Source: Paenibacillus humicus NBRC 102415 (GTDB lineage: Bacteria; Bacillota; Bacilli; Paenibacillales; Paenibacillaceae). Taken from it: a stretch of 55,648 nt of DNA. Position numbers and translations under genes: made by a program. Below are positions 15,558 through 23,843 of this stretch, one piece after another (the first letter of the stretch is position 1; each line of letters starts with the position of its first letter). A model generated the notes under the pieces. That model saw only the letters and a program-made list of their open reading frames with translations. It made no database searches and had not been told where the DNA came from. The stretch is taken from positions 1 to 55,648 of the forward strand of contig NZ_BIMD01000037.1 in NCBI RefSeq assembly GCF_004000905.1, given 5' to 3'.

Positions 15558-17645
15558 ATGGACAGCATCAATGCGGCTCCGAAGACGGACCAGAAGGTCA
15601 TCTCCCTTCTCTGCAGCCGCACAGGAAGAATTTCGACCATCGTCAGAGACGACTATGGCATTTCCGCTCGCTTGAGCGGGGGCGGCCATGTGATTTCCGT
15701 GATGGACGAAATGAACGCTCTTAAATTTCACGACTTTCTAAACCGGCTTGATCAGGAAAAGGCGATTTTCAATTGGGAATTGAACCTGACCCTGGAAGAC
15801 AGGCCGGTTCTTTTTTATTTCAACGGGGGCGTTTTCGACGACCATCTGCTCGTCGTCGGCTCCACGTACAACCCGGGGTATTCGTTCTTTTACGATGAGC
15901 TGATGAAGATCAACAACCAGCAGATGGTGACTCTTCGCGACACGATCAAGAAGCTCTCCAATCAGATCGTGGAGAAGATGGAGCAGGAGATGAGAACGTT
16001 CGACGAGTTCTCCGCCCTGAACAATGAGCTCGTCTCCTTGCAGCGCCAGCTGGCCAAAACGAACATCGAGCTGAAGCTGGCCAAGGAGAACGCCGAGAAC
16101 GCCGACCGCTCGAAGAGCGTATTCCTGGCTACGATGAGCCATGAGATCCGCTCTCCGATGAACGGAATCATCGCCATGAGCGAGCTGCTTTCCCAGTCGG
16201 AGATGTCCGAGCAGCAGCGGGAGTCGGTATCCATCATCATGGACTCCGGGCAGCTGCTGCTCACCATCATCAACGACATTCTTGATCTGTCCAAGATCGA
16301 GGCGGGAGAAATGCAGCTCGAAACGGCGCCGTTCGACCTGCGCGCCGCGCTGGAGCACACGATGCAGCTGCTGCAGTCCAGAGCGCAGCTGCAGCAGGAC
16401 TCCCTGCGCTGTTATATCGATCCGCGCATCCATACGCCTGTCGTCGGGGACGCCGGCCGCTTCCGGCAGGTGCTGATCAATCTGGTCGGCAATGCCGTCA
16501 AGTTCACCCAGGACGGTGAAATCGAAGTGCGTCTCTACCTGCTTTCCCGCAGCGGCGGGCGCCAGAAGATCCGCATCGAGATCCGGGATACCGGAATCGG
16601 CATATCGGAGGAGAATGCCAGGAGACTGTTCACGCCCTTCTACCAGGTCGACAGCTCCTTGACGAACAAGTTCTCCAGCACGGGTCTCGGCTTATCGATC
16701 ACGAAACATCTCGTTGAAATGATGGGAGGCCAGATCGGGGTCGACAGCCGTTTGGGCGAGGGCTCGGAGTTCTGGGTCGAGGTCGAGCTCCAGCAGCAGG
16801 AGCAGCAGCGCGGCTCAGCGGATTCGGCGGGACGGCCGACGGCCGTCGACGGGCTTGCCGGCAAGGACACCGCGACCGTAATCCTGCTGGCGGAGGACAA
16901 TCCGGTCAATCAGCATGTGACGATGCTGCAGCTGCGCAAGCTCGGCTTCAGCAACGTCATTGCGGCAGGCAATGGCGAGGAGGCGGTTGAGCTGTGGAAG
17001 AAGCATGAGCCGCGCCTCATCCTCATGGACAACCAGATGCCGCTGCTGGACGGCTTCCAGGCGGCAGGCCGAATCCGCAAGCTCGAAGCCCGCGAGGAGA
17101 TGGCGGCAGTGCCGATCATCGCGCTCACGGCGAACGCCATGATCGGCGACCGCGACCGCTCGATCAGCGCAGGGATGAACGATTACCTGGCCAAGCCGGT
17201 GACGCTGGAGAAGCTGGCGGGCATTCTGCTCCGCTGGCTGCCCGACGCGATGGGACATCGCCCGCTCGCCCCGCCGAACACGGCGCCGGACGAACCGAAG
17301 CTCGTCAGCGTGGATACTTTGGCGGACATCGCTCCTCTTCCGTGGAGCGGCGACGATGTCGGCATGCTGCTGGAGCTCGTGCTTCTGTTCGAGCAGGACA
17401 CACCCGCCAAGGTCGAGCAGCTGAGGCGGGCTGCCGCTGAAGAAAACCATGAGCAGGTGGAGCTCCTGTCCCACCATATCAAATCCGCTTCCTTGAGCAT
17501 CGGCTTTGTCGCGCTTGCCCGCCTTGCAGGCGATCTGGAGCAGAAGGCGAGATATTCCGCCGGCAGCTACGGTCCTGAAGCGGAGCGCCTTGAAGGGCTG
17601 CTGGAGGCTTCTTGCCGGGAGATCCGGGAGCTGCTCGAAGCCTGA
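15558..17645 (+). CDS. Soluble hybrid histidine kinase (PAS-like-HisKA-HATPase-REC-HPt)
   Basis: 695 residues, no membrane helix. The N-terminal PAS-like region (1-120, including LFYFNGGVFDDHLLVVGS) is followed by a coiled coil (about 125-185), HisKA with FLATMSHEIRSPMNG (His195), HATPase_c (NLVGNAVKF, DTGIGIS, STGLGLS), a receiver domain at 440-560 with phospho-acceptor Asp491 in ILMDNQMPLLDGF and conserved Lys in LAKPV, and a C-terminal HPt domain with His640 in SHHIKSASLSIG. It thus holds a complete His-Asp-His relay. No output regulator is adjacent. It lies 13 bases after the cobalamin sensor gene, with AAGGCGGTGA before its ATG. Likely input: the B12-binding partner protein, hence light or cobalamin status (inference). 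Confidence 0.9.
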   Translation: MDSINAAPKTDQKVISLLCSRTGRISTIVRDDYGISARLSGGGHVISVMDEMNALKFHDFLNRLDQEKAIFNWELNLTLEDRPVLFYFNGGVFDDHLLVVGSTYNPGYSFFYDELMKINNQQMVTLRDTIKKLSNQIVEKMEQEMRTFDEFSALNNELVSLQRQLAKTNIELKLAKENAENADRSKSVFLATMSHEIRSPMNGIIAMSELLSQSEMSEQQRESVSIIMDSGQLLLTIINDILDLSKIEAGEMQLETAPFDLRAALEHTMQLLQSRAQLQQDSLRCYIDPRIHTPVVGDAGRFRQVLINLVGNAVKFTQDGEIEVRLYLLSRSGGRQKIRIEIRDTGIGISEENARRLFTPFYQVDSSLTNKFSSTGLGLSITKHLVEMMGGQIGVDSRLGEGSEFWVEVELQQQEQQRGSADSAGRPTAVDGLAGKDTATVILLAEDNPVNQHVTMLQLRKLGFSNVIAAGNGEEAVELWKKHEPRLILMDNQMPLLDGFQAAGRIRKLEAREEMAAVPIIALTANAMIGDRDRSISAGMNDYLAKPVTLEKLAGILLRWLPDAMGHRPLAPPNTAPDEPKLVSVDTLADIAPLPWSGDDVGMLLELVLLFEQDTPAKVEQLRRAAAEENHEQVELLSHHIKSASLSIGFVALARLAGDLEQKARYSAGSYGPEAERLEGLLEASCREIRELLEA

Positions 17646-17761
17646 TTTTCCGCCCGATCCCGATTCCGCCTCCTCCGCTCCGGGTAAGAAGGACGAAGAA
17701 GACATCCTAATTCCCGTCCGGCCGATAGGGAAACCGGGCAGAAAAATCGGAGGCGAGCGAC

Positions 17762-18310
17762 GTGACGATAAGATATGCGGGAGTATTCCGCGATGACGAT
17801 CATGCTCTTCGAGCAATCGAGGAGCTTCAGGCATCCGGCTTCAAGCGGGACGAGCTGTCGGTGCTTACCCAGGACAAGGAACGCTACGAGGGCATGATGG
17901 ACGAATCGGGAACGATGGCTCCGGAAGGCATTGCCGCCGGCGTGACGACGGGAGGGCTGGCGGGCGGGGCGGTCGGCCTGCTCGCGGGTCTTGGAGCGCT
18001 GGCGATTCCCGGGATCGGGCCTCTGCTCGCTGCCGGGCCGATCGTCGCCGCGATCAGCGGCGCTGCCGTCGGAGCCAGCACGCTCGGCATCGTCGGCGGA
18101 CTGGTCGGGATGGGATTCCCGGAGAGCGAAGCGGAGCGGTTCCAGAACGAGGTGAAGGACGGCCGCATTCTCGTGTTTGCGGAAGGCGACCGGCATGATG
18201 CAAGAGACATCCTGGGCATCATGGAGCGCGCCGGAGCGATCCGCACCCATAAGCTTGATGCCGGCAACGATCCGGGACGTCCGGGTGCGGGAGACGTCAC
18301 GATCGTTTAG
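17762..18310 (+). CDS. General stress protein of the YflT/DUF1269 type
   Basis: 182 residues. The N-terminal segment (GVFRDDDHALRAIEELQASGFKRDELSVLT) is the YflT-like stress domain. It is followed by a long Gly/Ala-rich hydrophobic stretch (about 57-120) with glycine-zipper character and a second alpha/beta segment (FQNEVKDGRILVFAE). Proteins of this family in Bacillus belong to the sigma-B general stress response; their function is unknown. GTG start with GGAGGCGA upstream. A GGGTAA at 17682-17687 resembles a sigma-B -10, but its -35 is poor, so regulation is not claimed. It lies 33 bases before the ydaT-like gene and is probably co-expressed with it. Confidence 0.8.
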   Translation: MTIRYAGVFRDDDHALRAIEELQASGFKRDELSVLTQDKERYEGMMDESGTMAPEGIAAGVTTGGLAGGAVGLLAGLGALAIPGIGPLLAAGPIVAAISGAAVGASTLGIVGGLVGMGFPESEAERFQNEVKDGRILVFAEGDRHDARDILGIMERAGAIRTHKLDAGNDPGRPGAGDVTIV

Positions 18311-18342
18311 ATCGATTATTTTTCAAGCGGAGGTGCATGAGG

Positions 18343-18804
18343 ATGCCATGGGCTAAAAACGATTATCCGCCGTCGATGAAAAATCTCGACAAGCGGGTGC
18401 GGGACAAAGCGGTGGAGATCGCCAACGCGCTGCTGAAGGATGGATACGAGGAGGGCCGGGCGATTGCCATCGCCACTTCTCAGGCGGAGAAATGGGCGGA
18501 GGAGCATCCCGGCGGCGGAGGCGGACATGCGGAAAAATCCGAAGAGCGCGACGGCCGGGAGAAGGATTCGGATGCGAAAGGCCGTTCCGGACAGCGCGGC
18601 AGCGAAACCGGAGGCTCCATCCAGCATGTCGTTCCTCACGACGGGGAATGGATGGTGAAGGATGCCGGCGCGGACAAAGGCGACACCTATTCCACCAAGG
18701 CAGAGGCGGTGGAGGCCGCCAGGAAGTCGGCTTCCGACCGCGGCGGCAGCGCCATCGTCCATCGGGCCGACGGAACGGTGGAGACATCCCATAACTACTC
18801 CTGA
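18343..18804 (+). CDS. ydaT: YdaT-like stress protein with DUF2188 C-terminus
   Basis: 153 residues. The N-terminus (MPWAKNDYPPSMKNLDKRVRDKAVEIANALL...GYEEGRAIAIATSQAEKW) closely matches Bacillus YdaT. A Gly/Lys/Glu-rich hydrophilic linker (about 55-95) leads to a C-terminal DUF2188 domain with GEWMVKDAGADKGDTYSTKAEA and GSAIVHRADGTVE. YdaT is a sigma-B-controlled general stress protein of unknown function. Start at 18343 rather than ATG 18337, because GGAGG is 9 bases from the former and only 3 from the latter. Between its stop and 18930 there is a small CTGGAGC/GCTCCAG hairpin (18817-18835) without a T-tract and nothing else clear. Confidence 0.85.
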   Translation: MPWAKNDYPPSMKNLDKRVRDKAVEIANALLKDGYEEGRAIAIATSQAEKWAEEHPGGGGGHAEKSEERDGREKDSDAKGRSGQRGSETGGSIQHVVPHDGEWMVKDAGADKGDTYSTKAEAVEAARKSASDRGGSAIVHRADGTVETSHNYS

Positions 18805-18930
18805 GCGGGCAGGGTGCTGGAGCGCAGGGCTCCAGGCCATGCCGCTTCTGCGGATGGATGTGACCGTTCACTTGAAGCGAATTGAAATGAAAGTCCGTTA
18901 AAGCGGCTTGAAATGAGTCCCCCTGAGTAG

Positions 18931-18985
18931 GATTAAAAGCAGATCCCCCTTCGCCGACCGCTAGGTCTGCAAAGGGGGATTTGCT
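18931..18985 (-). terminator. Strong intrinsic terminator of the RsiV-like gene
   Basis: On the minus strand AGCAAATCCCCCTT (18985-18972) pairs with AAGGGGGATCTGCT (18951-18938), 14 base pairs with one wobble, followed by TTTTAATC. It overlaps the stop codon of the upstream minus-strand gene. Confidence 0.85.
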
Positions 18986-20762
18986 ACTTCTGCAGGGTGA
19001 CGCTGTCGTCCCCGTAGCTTGCTTTGGCATGGAGGATTTCCGTGAAGAAGGCCAGCGGCACCGTCATCCGGCCTTTGCTGTCGTAGGACGGAGCGGCTCC
19101 GAGCGCGACCGGGGCCATCTTGTTGTAGGTGTAGGAGTCGCTGCCGATCGTGACGGCCGTCCATTGGCTGCCTTTGCTGAGCTCGAGAGTCGAGGTGCGC
19201 TTATCCCATTTCAGCTTGTAGCCGAGCGCTTCGGCCGCATCCCTTACCGGTACGATCGCGACCCCGTCCTTGTTGGGGACAGCCTGGACGCCGCTCAAAG
19301 CCTTGCTGCCGACGATGACCTGCAGAGGTTTTGAATCCTCGCCGTGGGTGGGAAGAGGAATTTTGAACTCCGGATTGCCGCTCGCGCGGGGAGCGATTTC
19401 ACCCTGCTGAAAGACGACATAGACGTCCTGGGCTTTCACGTAGAACACGCTGTCCGCCGTCACGCCTCTGAAGCCGTCATCATCGGCAAAGTAATTCTCT
19501 TTGTCCTTGGAGATCGCAGCCTGAACGGCCGCCCCGACCTCGCTCTCGTAATGGCTGCCGAACAATGCCGCCAGCGTCACGGGCGAAGCTTGCGAGGCGT
19601 TTCGGAAGGTCGCCGCGCTTATATGCGTATCCCCGTTCGCTCCGCCTTCGTAGGTGTACGTGCTCATTTTAATAGAGACCATTCCACCGGCAGCCGGAGA
19701 ACCGTCCGAGGCGACTTCGAAGGTCGTCTTGATCTCGGAAGGGATGAAGCTCGTTGGGTTCGCTTTTTTGCGCTCGGCGGCCGCCTTTTTCAGCGAGTCC
19801 AGCTCTTTGGCCGCAGCCTGCTCCATCTGCGCATTCCATTCCTCCTGGAACTTGGCATCGAGCAGCCCGCTCAGGACGGGAACATCGATGTCGGCTTTAT
19901 ACAACTCGTCCTCCGTACGGACCGGTTTGGCATCTACCTGGACGGAAGCGGCAGGAATCGGTTTGGATGAGGCCGGGAGCGGAACCGCGAACACGGGAAT
20001 TCCAGCCGCATAAGGAGCGATCTCGTAAGGCTGGAAGACGATCTGTGCGCTGCCGTCCTTGATATAGAAGGACTGATCCGCCGCCACGCCGGTGAAAGCG
20101 TCCTTGAAATAACCATTCGCGTTCCGGGCGATCTGCCGCTTGATCTCCGTGTTGATTGCCGCCGGGTAAGAGTCCCCGAACAGCGTCTTCAAGGTGACGG
20201 CTGAAGCGGAGCCGGCGTTCTTGACGTTGTAGGTGTCAATCCTGGAAATGCCGTGCGCTCCTCCCGCAAAGATGTAGGTATTGAGCTTGAGGGAAACAAT
20301 GGCACTGTCCGTACCCGTTCCGGATAAGCCAGCGGAATATTGCAGCTTGATTTCATAAGGATGGAACTCATAGCCGGCTTTTTTCGCTGCGGCCAGGCCG
20401 GAGGCGGCCTGCTTCTTCACGGCATCCAAGTCCGCCATGGCCGTGCGCTCCATCTTTTCATTGAGCGATTTCTGGTAGGAGGCATCCTTGAGCCCGGAGA
20501 CGACGGGAACGAACAGAACGGCTTTCAAAGCCGATGTCGATTGAACGATTTTTTTGGCGGTGACCGAGACGCTAACCGCTTTAGCCTGCGTTGAAGCGGG
20601 CAGGGAGGCATAGGCGGCCGGGCCGACGGAGACGCGAGCTTGTCCAGGCGCCAAAGCGGATGCATGAGCGGAGGGCAGAGAGGCCGTGCTGAGCAGGGCA
20701 GCGCCGGTCAAGCCGAGGAGCAAAGCTTGGATTCGCTTTTTCGATTCGTTGCGTTTCGCCAT
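18984..20762 (-). CDS. Secreted protein: two RsiV-like DUF4163/DUF3298 units plus copper-amine-oxidase N-like domain
   Basis: 592 residues with a signal peptide (basic N-terminus, LLLGLTGAALLSTASLP, cleavage near AHA-SA at about 35). Two similar modules follow (about 60-290 and 300-480). Each has a VPVVSGL/VPVLSGL segment, a helical Lys/Ala-rich part, a YIFAGGAHG or YTYEGGANG motif and an FYIKDG.../FYVKAQ...VFQxxEIAP motif, which is the DUF4163-DUF3298 layout of the anti-sigma factor RsiV ectodomain. The last 110 residues (GVAIVPVRDAAEALGYKLKW...) match the copper amine oxidase N-terminal-like domain common in Paenibacillus secreted proteins. There is no anti-sigma domain or membrane anchor, so it is not RsiV itself. 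RsiV binds lysozyme; ligand here unknown. GGAGG lies 7 bases before the ATG. Confidence 0.8.
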   Translation of the reverse strand: MAKRNESKKRIQALLLGLTGAALLSTASLPSAHASALAPGQARVSVGPAAYASLPASTQAKAVSVSVTAKKIVQSTSALKAVLFVPVVSGLKDASYQKSLNEKMERTAMADLDAVKKQAASGLAAAKKAGYEFHPYEIKLQYSAGLSGTGTDSAIVSLKLNTYIFAGGAHGISRIDTYNVKNAGSASAVTLKTLFGDSYPAAINTEIKRQIARNANGYFKDAFTGVAADQSFYIKDGSAQIVFQPYEIAPYAAGIPVFAVPLPASSKPIPAASVQVDAKPVRTEDELYKADIDVPVLSGLLDAKFQEEWNAQMEQAAAKELDSLKKAAAERKKANPTSFIPSEIKTTFEVASDGSPAAGGMVSIKMSTYTYEGGANGDTHISAATFRNASQASPVTLAALFGSHYESEVGAAVQAAISKDKENYFADDDGFRGVTADSVFYVKAQDVYVVFQQGEIAPRASGNPEFKIPLPTHGEDSKPLQVIVGSKALSGVQAVPNKDGVAIVPVRDAAEALGYKLKWDKRTSTLELSKGSQWTAVTIGSDSYTYNKMAPVALGAAPSYDSKGRMTVPLAFFTEILHAKASYGDDSVTLQK

Positions 20763-20810
20763 GTTGTTTCCTCCATCTATAAGCCTCTGGCAGCAGAGGT
20801 CGATTTCATT

Positions 20811-20847
20811 CTGTATACTAGACCGTTCTGACGGCGCGAAGGTTACA
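20811..20847 (-). promoter_or_regulatory. Possible ECF-sigma promoter of the RsiV-like gene
   Basis: On the minus strand TGTAAC (20847-20842) is followed after 16 bases by CGGTCT (20825-20820), similar to the AAC/CGTC elements read by ECF sigma factors such as SigV, SigM and SigW. GTTAC and GTAAC also form a small inverted repeat across the -35. A sigma-A alternative (TATACA nearby) cannot be excluded. Confidence 0.35.
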
Positions 20848-21029
20848 AACGGGTAACGTTCTCTTCCCATTCCATGGAGAAGCTTGGAATTCCTTCTCGA
20901 ATGGGGCAAAAAGAGAATCAAATGCTGAAGGGATCTGTCGAACTATCGTTGGGAGAATAGTCCTGACAAGCCCTTGATCTTTCTTTGCTTGAGCGAAAAG
21001 CCGTTCCCGCCTCGCTGCTGAAAGTTCAG

Positions 21030-21054
21030 GTTGAGCTTCCGGGCCAACGGGTAA
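21030..21054 (+). promoter_or_regulatory. Sigma-B-like promoter of the DJ-1/PfpI gene
   Basis: GTTGAG, a 13-base spacer and GGGTAA match the GTTTAA-N12-14-GGGTAT pattern at most positions. It lies 41 bases before the start of a gene whose Bacillus relative (YfkM) is a sigma-B general stress protein. Confidence 0.55.
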
Positions 21055-21095
21055 TATAACTTATATTCGACTGACCGACAGCAAAGGAGAGGATT

Positions 21096-21632
21096 ATGAT
21101 GGCGAAAATCGCATTCCTGCTTGGACCGCAATTCGAGGACAGCGAGATGAAAGCACCGTATGACGCTATCCGCGCGGATGGTCACGAGACGGTGATTATC
21201 GGCCTCAAGGCCGGCGAGAAGCTTGAGGGCAAGCAGAAAAAAGCGGAGTATACGACCGATCTCGGCATTCAAGACGCCGATGCTTCCGACTACCAGGCCG
21301 TTGTGATTCCGGGAGGATCATCTCCTGAAGCTCTTCGCAACGATCACGACATTCAAAAATTCGTGCAGAAATTCGATGAGGAAGGCAAGACGATTGCCGC
21401 GATCTGCCACGGACCTCAGATTCTGATCAGCGCGGGTCTGGCCAAAGGGCGCACGCTGACCTGCTACCCGCCGCTGCGTGACGACTTGGCCAATGCAGGC
21501 GCTCATTATGTGGATCAAGAGGTTGTCGTGGACCGCAATTTCATTTCTTCCCGAACGCCGAAGGACGAGCCTGCCTTTATCCGGGAAACGCTGGAGCAGA
21601 TTAAAAAAGGCTTGCCCCAAGCATCCCGATAA
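21096..21632 (+). CDS. yfkM: DJ-1/PfpI-family protein (general stress protein 18 type)
   Basis: 178 residues, one DJ-1/PfpI domain of the type 1 glutamine amidotransferase fold. FLLGPQFEDSEMKAPYDAIR, the oxyanion GGSSPEALR, the nucleophile elbow AAICHGPQILISAG (Cys in ICHG) and the C-terminal SSRTPKDEPAF are all present. Relatives act as protease/chaperone-like or deglycase/glyoxalase enzymes; the substrate is not evident. GGAGAGG lies a few bases before the tandem ATGs at 21096 and 21099. A sigma-B-like promoter precedes it and a terminator follows, so it is a single-gene stress unit. Confidence 0.9.
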   Translation: MMAKIAFLLGPQFEDSEMKAPYDAIRADGHETVIIGLKAGEKLEGKQKKAEYTTDLGIQDADASDYQAVVIPGGSSPEALRNDHDIQKFVQKFDEEGKTIAAICHGPQILISAGLAKGRTLTCYPPLRDDLANAGAHYVDQEVVVDRNFISSRTPKDEPAFIRETLEQIKKGLPQASR

Positions 21633-21692
21633 GGAAGGGATATGCCGGATGGAAATGAGCGGAAACGCAGCGTTTCCGGCGTCCAAAGCCAT

Positions 21693-21736
21693 GCCGCCGA
21701 AGAAGCAGTCTCAGCTGCTCATCCGGCGGTTTTTTG
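21693..21736 (+). terminator. Terminator of the DJ-1/PfpI gene
   Basis: CCGCCG (21694-21699) pairs with CGGCGG (21724-21729), with an inner AGCAG/CTGCT stem, followed by six Ts at 21730-21735. Confidence 0.6.
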
Positions 21737-21860
21737 GCGAGTTGGCGGATTTGCGTTGTCATCCGAATTCAAGTAGGATGAAGAAAGCGGCTTCGTCCAT
21801 TAGATGGAAAGCCCCGCCGGCAAAAAGCCGGCATCTTCTCCTTGGGAGTGTCGATCTCCG

Positions 21861-22358
21861 ATGAACCTGAATATCCAACCATCGTCGCTATGGTCGCTGC
21901 TGATTCCGCTGATCGGCGGACTCGCCGTTATCGTCCTGCGGGTGCGTTCTACCCGGAAACCGACAACCATGCGCAAAATATTGATTCCACCTCTAGGCAT
22001 GTCCACGGGCTTTCTCATGTTCGTCGTGCCGCAGACTCATATTCCGTGGCTGTGGGGATTGGCTGCCTTCGCGGCAGGGGCGCTGTTTTTCGCGGCGCCG
22101 CTGATCACCACCTCCAAGATGGAGTTTGTCGGAGATGACGTTTATCTTCGCCGCTCGAAAGCTTTTTTCTTCATTATCCTGATTTTGCTTGCCATCCGTC
22201 TGGTCCTCCATGACTTCGTGGAGCAGTATGTGACGGTCATGCAGACGGCGTCCTTGTTCTTCCTGCTGGCATTCGGCATGCTGGTGCCATGGCGGCTGGC
22301 GATGGCCTCGAAGTTCAGGCGTCTGCAGCGAAGCCGGGCTTCCTCGCTTCAGTCCTGA
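21861..22358 (+). CDS. ccdC: CcdC-family membrane protein
   Basis: 165 residues with five to six hydrophobic helices. The segments VLRVRSTRKPT, MRKILIPPLGMSTGFLMFV, PWLWGLAAFAAGALFFAAPLI, TTSKMEFVGDDVYLRRSKAFFFI and LVLHDFVEQYVTV match the CcdC/DUF1453 family, placed near cytochrome c maturation genes in Bacillus though dispensable there. The start at 21861 is chosen for family length; GGAG is 13 bases away, a weak site. It stands alone, between the DJ-1 gene terminator and its own terminator. Confidence 0.8.
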   Translation: MNLNIQPSSLWSLLIPLIGGLAVIVLRVRSTRKPTTMRKILIPPLGMSTGFLMFVVPQTHIPWLWGLAAFAAGALFFAAPLITTSKMEFVGDDVYLRRSKAFFFIILILLAIRLVLHDFVEQYVTVMQTASLFFLLAFGMLVPWRLAMASKFRRLQRSRASSLQS

Positions 22359-22404
22359 AGCAGAATCAATCGAGCCTTCCGCATCAGGCGGCTTCTGCGC
22401 ATCT

Positions 22405-22436
22405 CTCCCTCGCCGGGTTTCCGGCGGGGGAGTTTT
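22405..22436 (+). terminator. Terminator of ccdC
   Basis: CTCCCTCGCCGG (22405-22416), loop GTTT, CCGGCGGGGGAG (22421-22432), then TTTTG. Beyond it, TTCGGTTGC (22492-22500) and GCAACCGAA (22544-22552) form a further wide inverted repeat of no clear role. Confidence 0.8.
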
Positions 22437-22625
22437 GTTCCTGCGGAAGGCATGGAGTTGGGCCGCTAGCATGTGTCCGGACGATTCGGTTTTCGGTTGC
22501 AGGTGCAGGCAGCTTCTTCTACAGTGGCGGCGATCCTTATCCAGCAACCGAATATTCGATGAAGGAGCCTCCGCTATTTGGGACCGAGGCGGGTCTACAT
22601 AGCGAAGAGATGCGATCGGAATCGT

Positions 22626-22675
22626 TTGACAGTGCGCTTAGGGATGTGCTAAGTTAGTATCATCCAATTTAATTG
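22626..22675 (+). promoter_or_regulatory. ohrR-gpx promoter with OhrR-type operator
   Basis: TTGACA at 22626-22631 and an extended -10 TGCTAAGTT (hexamer 22650-22655, spacer 18) are followed by the perfect dyad CAATT-T-AATTG at 22665-22675. A second, weaker half (GTATGCAATATAGTTGC) follows. OhrR operators are AT-rich inverted repeats built on AATT, so this is a good autoregulatory site. Confidence 0.65.
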
Positions 22676-22707
22676 TATGCAATATAGTTGCGGAAGGAGT
22701 CGATCCC

Positions 22708-23217
22708 TTGCTGGATTCCCACCATGACCAGACCGCGATGCCCGGCGAGCAGGGCGATCATTCGCTTCTCCAGTTGGATCATCAGCTTTGTTTTGCGCTA
22801 TACGCCTGCTCCAAGGAAGTAACCCGGTTATACCGTCCTCTCCTGCAAGAACTTGGCCTCACGTATACGCAGTATGTCACGCTGTTGGCTCTATGGGAAA
22901 GGGACGGGGAACCGGTCAAATCGCTGGGAAGCCGGTTGTACCTGGACTCCGGCACGCTGACGCCGCTGCTTAAAAAGCTCGAGTCGATGGGCCTGGTGAA
23001 CCGGGTGCGGGATCGAGCCGACGAGCGGATGCTGAGGGTGAATCTGACGGAGGCAGGACAAGCCATGCGGGCAAAGGCCGGCAGCATTCCGCGGAAGCTG
23101 TGCGAGGTCACAGGCATGGAGCTTCGCGATCTTGAAGCGCTCAGGCTGCAGCTGCAGCAGCTGAACGCCGTTATCCAACACCATTATGAGGAGGATTCGG
23201 AACATGGCGAAGATTGA
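22708..23217 (+). CDS. ohrR: OhrR organic-peroxide-sensing MarR-family repressor
   Basis: 169 residues. LDHQLCFALYACSKEVTRLY aligns with Bacillus OhrR around its redox Cys15, which corresponds to Cys28 here. It continues with TYTQYVTLLALWE, the winged-helix segment LYLDSGTLTPLLKKLESMGLV and the wing RADERMLRVNLTEAG. OhrR loses DNA binding when this cysteine is oxidised by organic peroxides. A second cysteine (Cys34) lies close by; whether it makes this a 1-Cys or 2-Cys type cannot be judged. TTG start with AAGGAG 8 bases upstream. It overlaps the following glutathione peroxidase gene by 14 bases. Confidence 0.92.
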   Translation: MLDSHHDQTAMPGEQGDHSLLQLDHQLCFALYACSKEVTRLYRPLLQELGLTYTQYVTLLALWERDGEPVKSLGSRLYLDSGTLTPLLKKLESMGLVNRVRDRADERMLRVNLTEAGQAMRAKAGSIPRKLCEVTGMELRDLEALRLQLQQLNAVIQHHYEEDSEHGED

Positions 23218-23740
23218 CAACTACACGCTTGAGACGATCAAAGGGGACAAGAGCGAGCTTTCCGACTACACGGGCAAAGTTCTTCTGATCGTCAATACGG
23301 CCAGCAAATGCGGCCTTACGCCGCAATATGAAGGGCTTCAGGCTTTATATAACAAATACAAGGATCAAGGCCTGGAAATTCTCGGTTTCCCGAGCAACCA
23401 ATTCGCGGGCCAGGAGCCGGGCAGCAGCGAAGAAATCGATAGCTTCTGCCAGCTGAACTACGGCGTCAGCTTCCCGCTGTTCGCGAAGACCGACGTCAAT
23501 GGCGATGCTGCGCATCCGCTGTTCAAGCAGCTGGTCTCCGACGCCCCATTCCAAGGCTTCGACTCTTCTCCGAGCGGACAGAAATTCCAGGGCATGTTCC
23601 AGCCGGAACAGCTCGAAAGCAACGATGTGAAGTGGAACTTCACCAAGTTCCTGGTGGCCAGGGATGGATCGATCGTGAAACGCTTCGAGCCGAATGTGCT
23701 TCCTCAAGATATCGCGGCGGACATCGAGAAGCTTCTCTAG
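23204..23740 (+). CDS. Glutathione/thioredoxin peroxidase (GPx family)
   Basis: 178 residues. The peroxidatic cysteine is in NTASKCGLTPQY (Cys36); the catalytic partners are Gln70 in GFPSNQFAGQEPG and Trp144-Asn145 in VKWNFTKFLV. Cys82 in SFCQLNYGV is the usual resolving cysteine of thioredoxin-dependent GPx (TPx-like) enzymes. It reduces hydroperoxides in the cytoplasm. It starts within the ohrR coding end (GGAGG-type site inside ohrR), so translation is probably coupled and expression is under OhrR control. Bacillus usually pairs ohrR with ohr, so this pairing is a variant. Confidence 0.93.
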   Translation: MAKIDNYTLETIKGDKSELSDYTGKVLLIVNTASKCGLTPQYEGLQALYNKYKDQGLEILGFPSNQFAGQEPGSSEEIDSFCQLNYGVSFPLFAKTDVNGDAAHPLFKQLVSDAPFQGFDSSPSGQKFQGMFQPEQLESNDVKWNFTKFLVARDGSIVKRFEPNVLPQDIAADIEKLL

Positions 23741-23843
23741 AGACTGGCTCGGGCAGCCTTTTCGTTCAGATATAGCTGCAACTCTAACAAGCCTTTAATC
23801 CAATGTGCAGGGCGAGAGCCGTACTCTTTCAACGGATGTTGAA

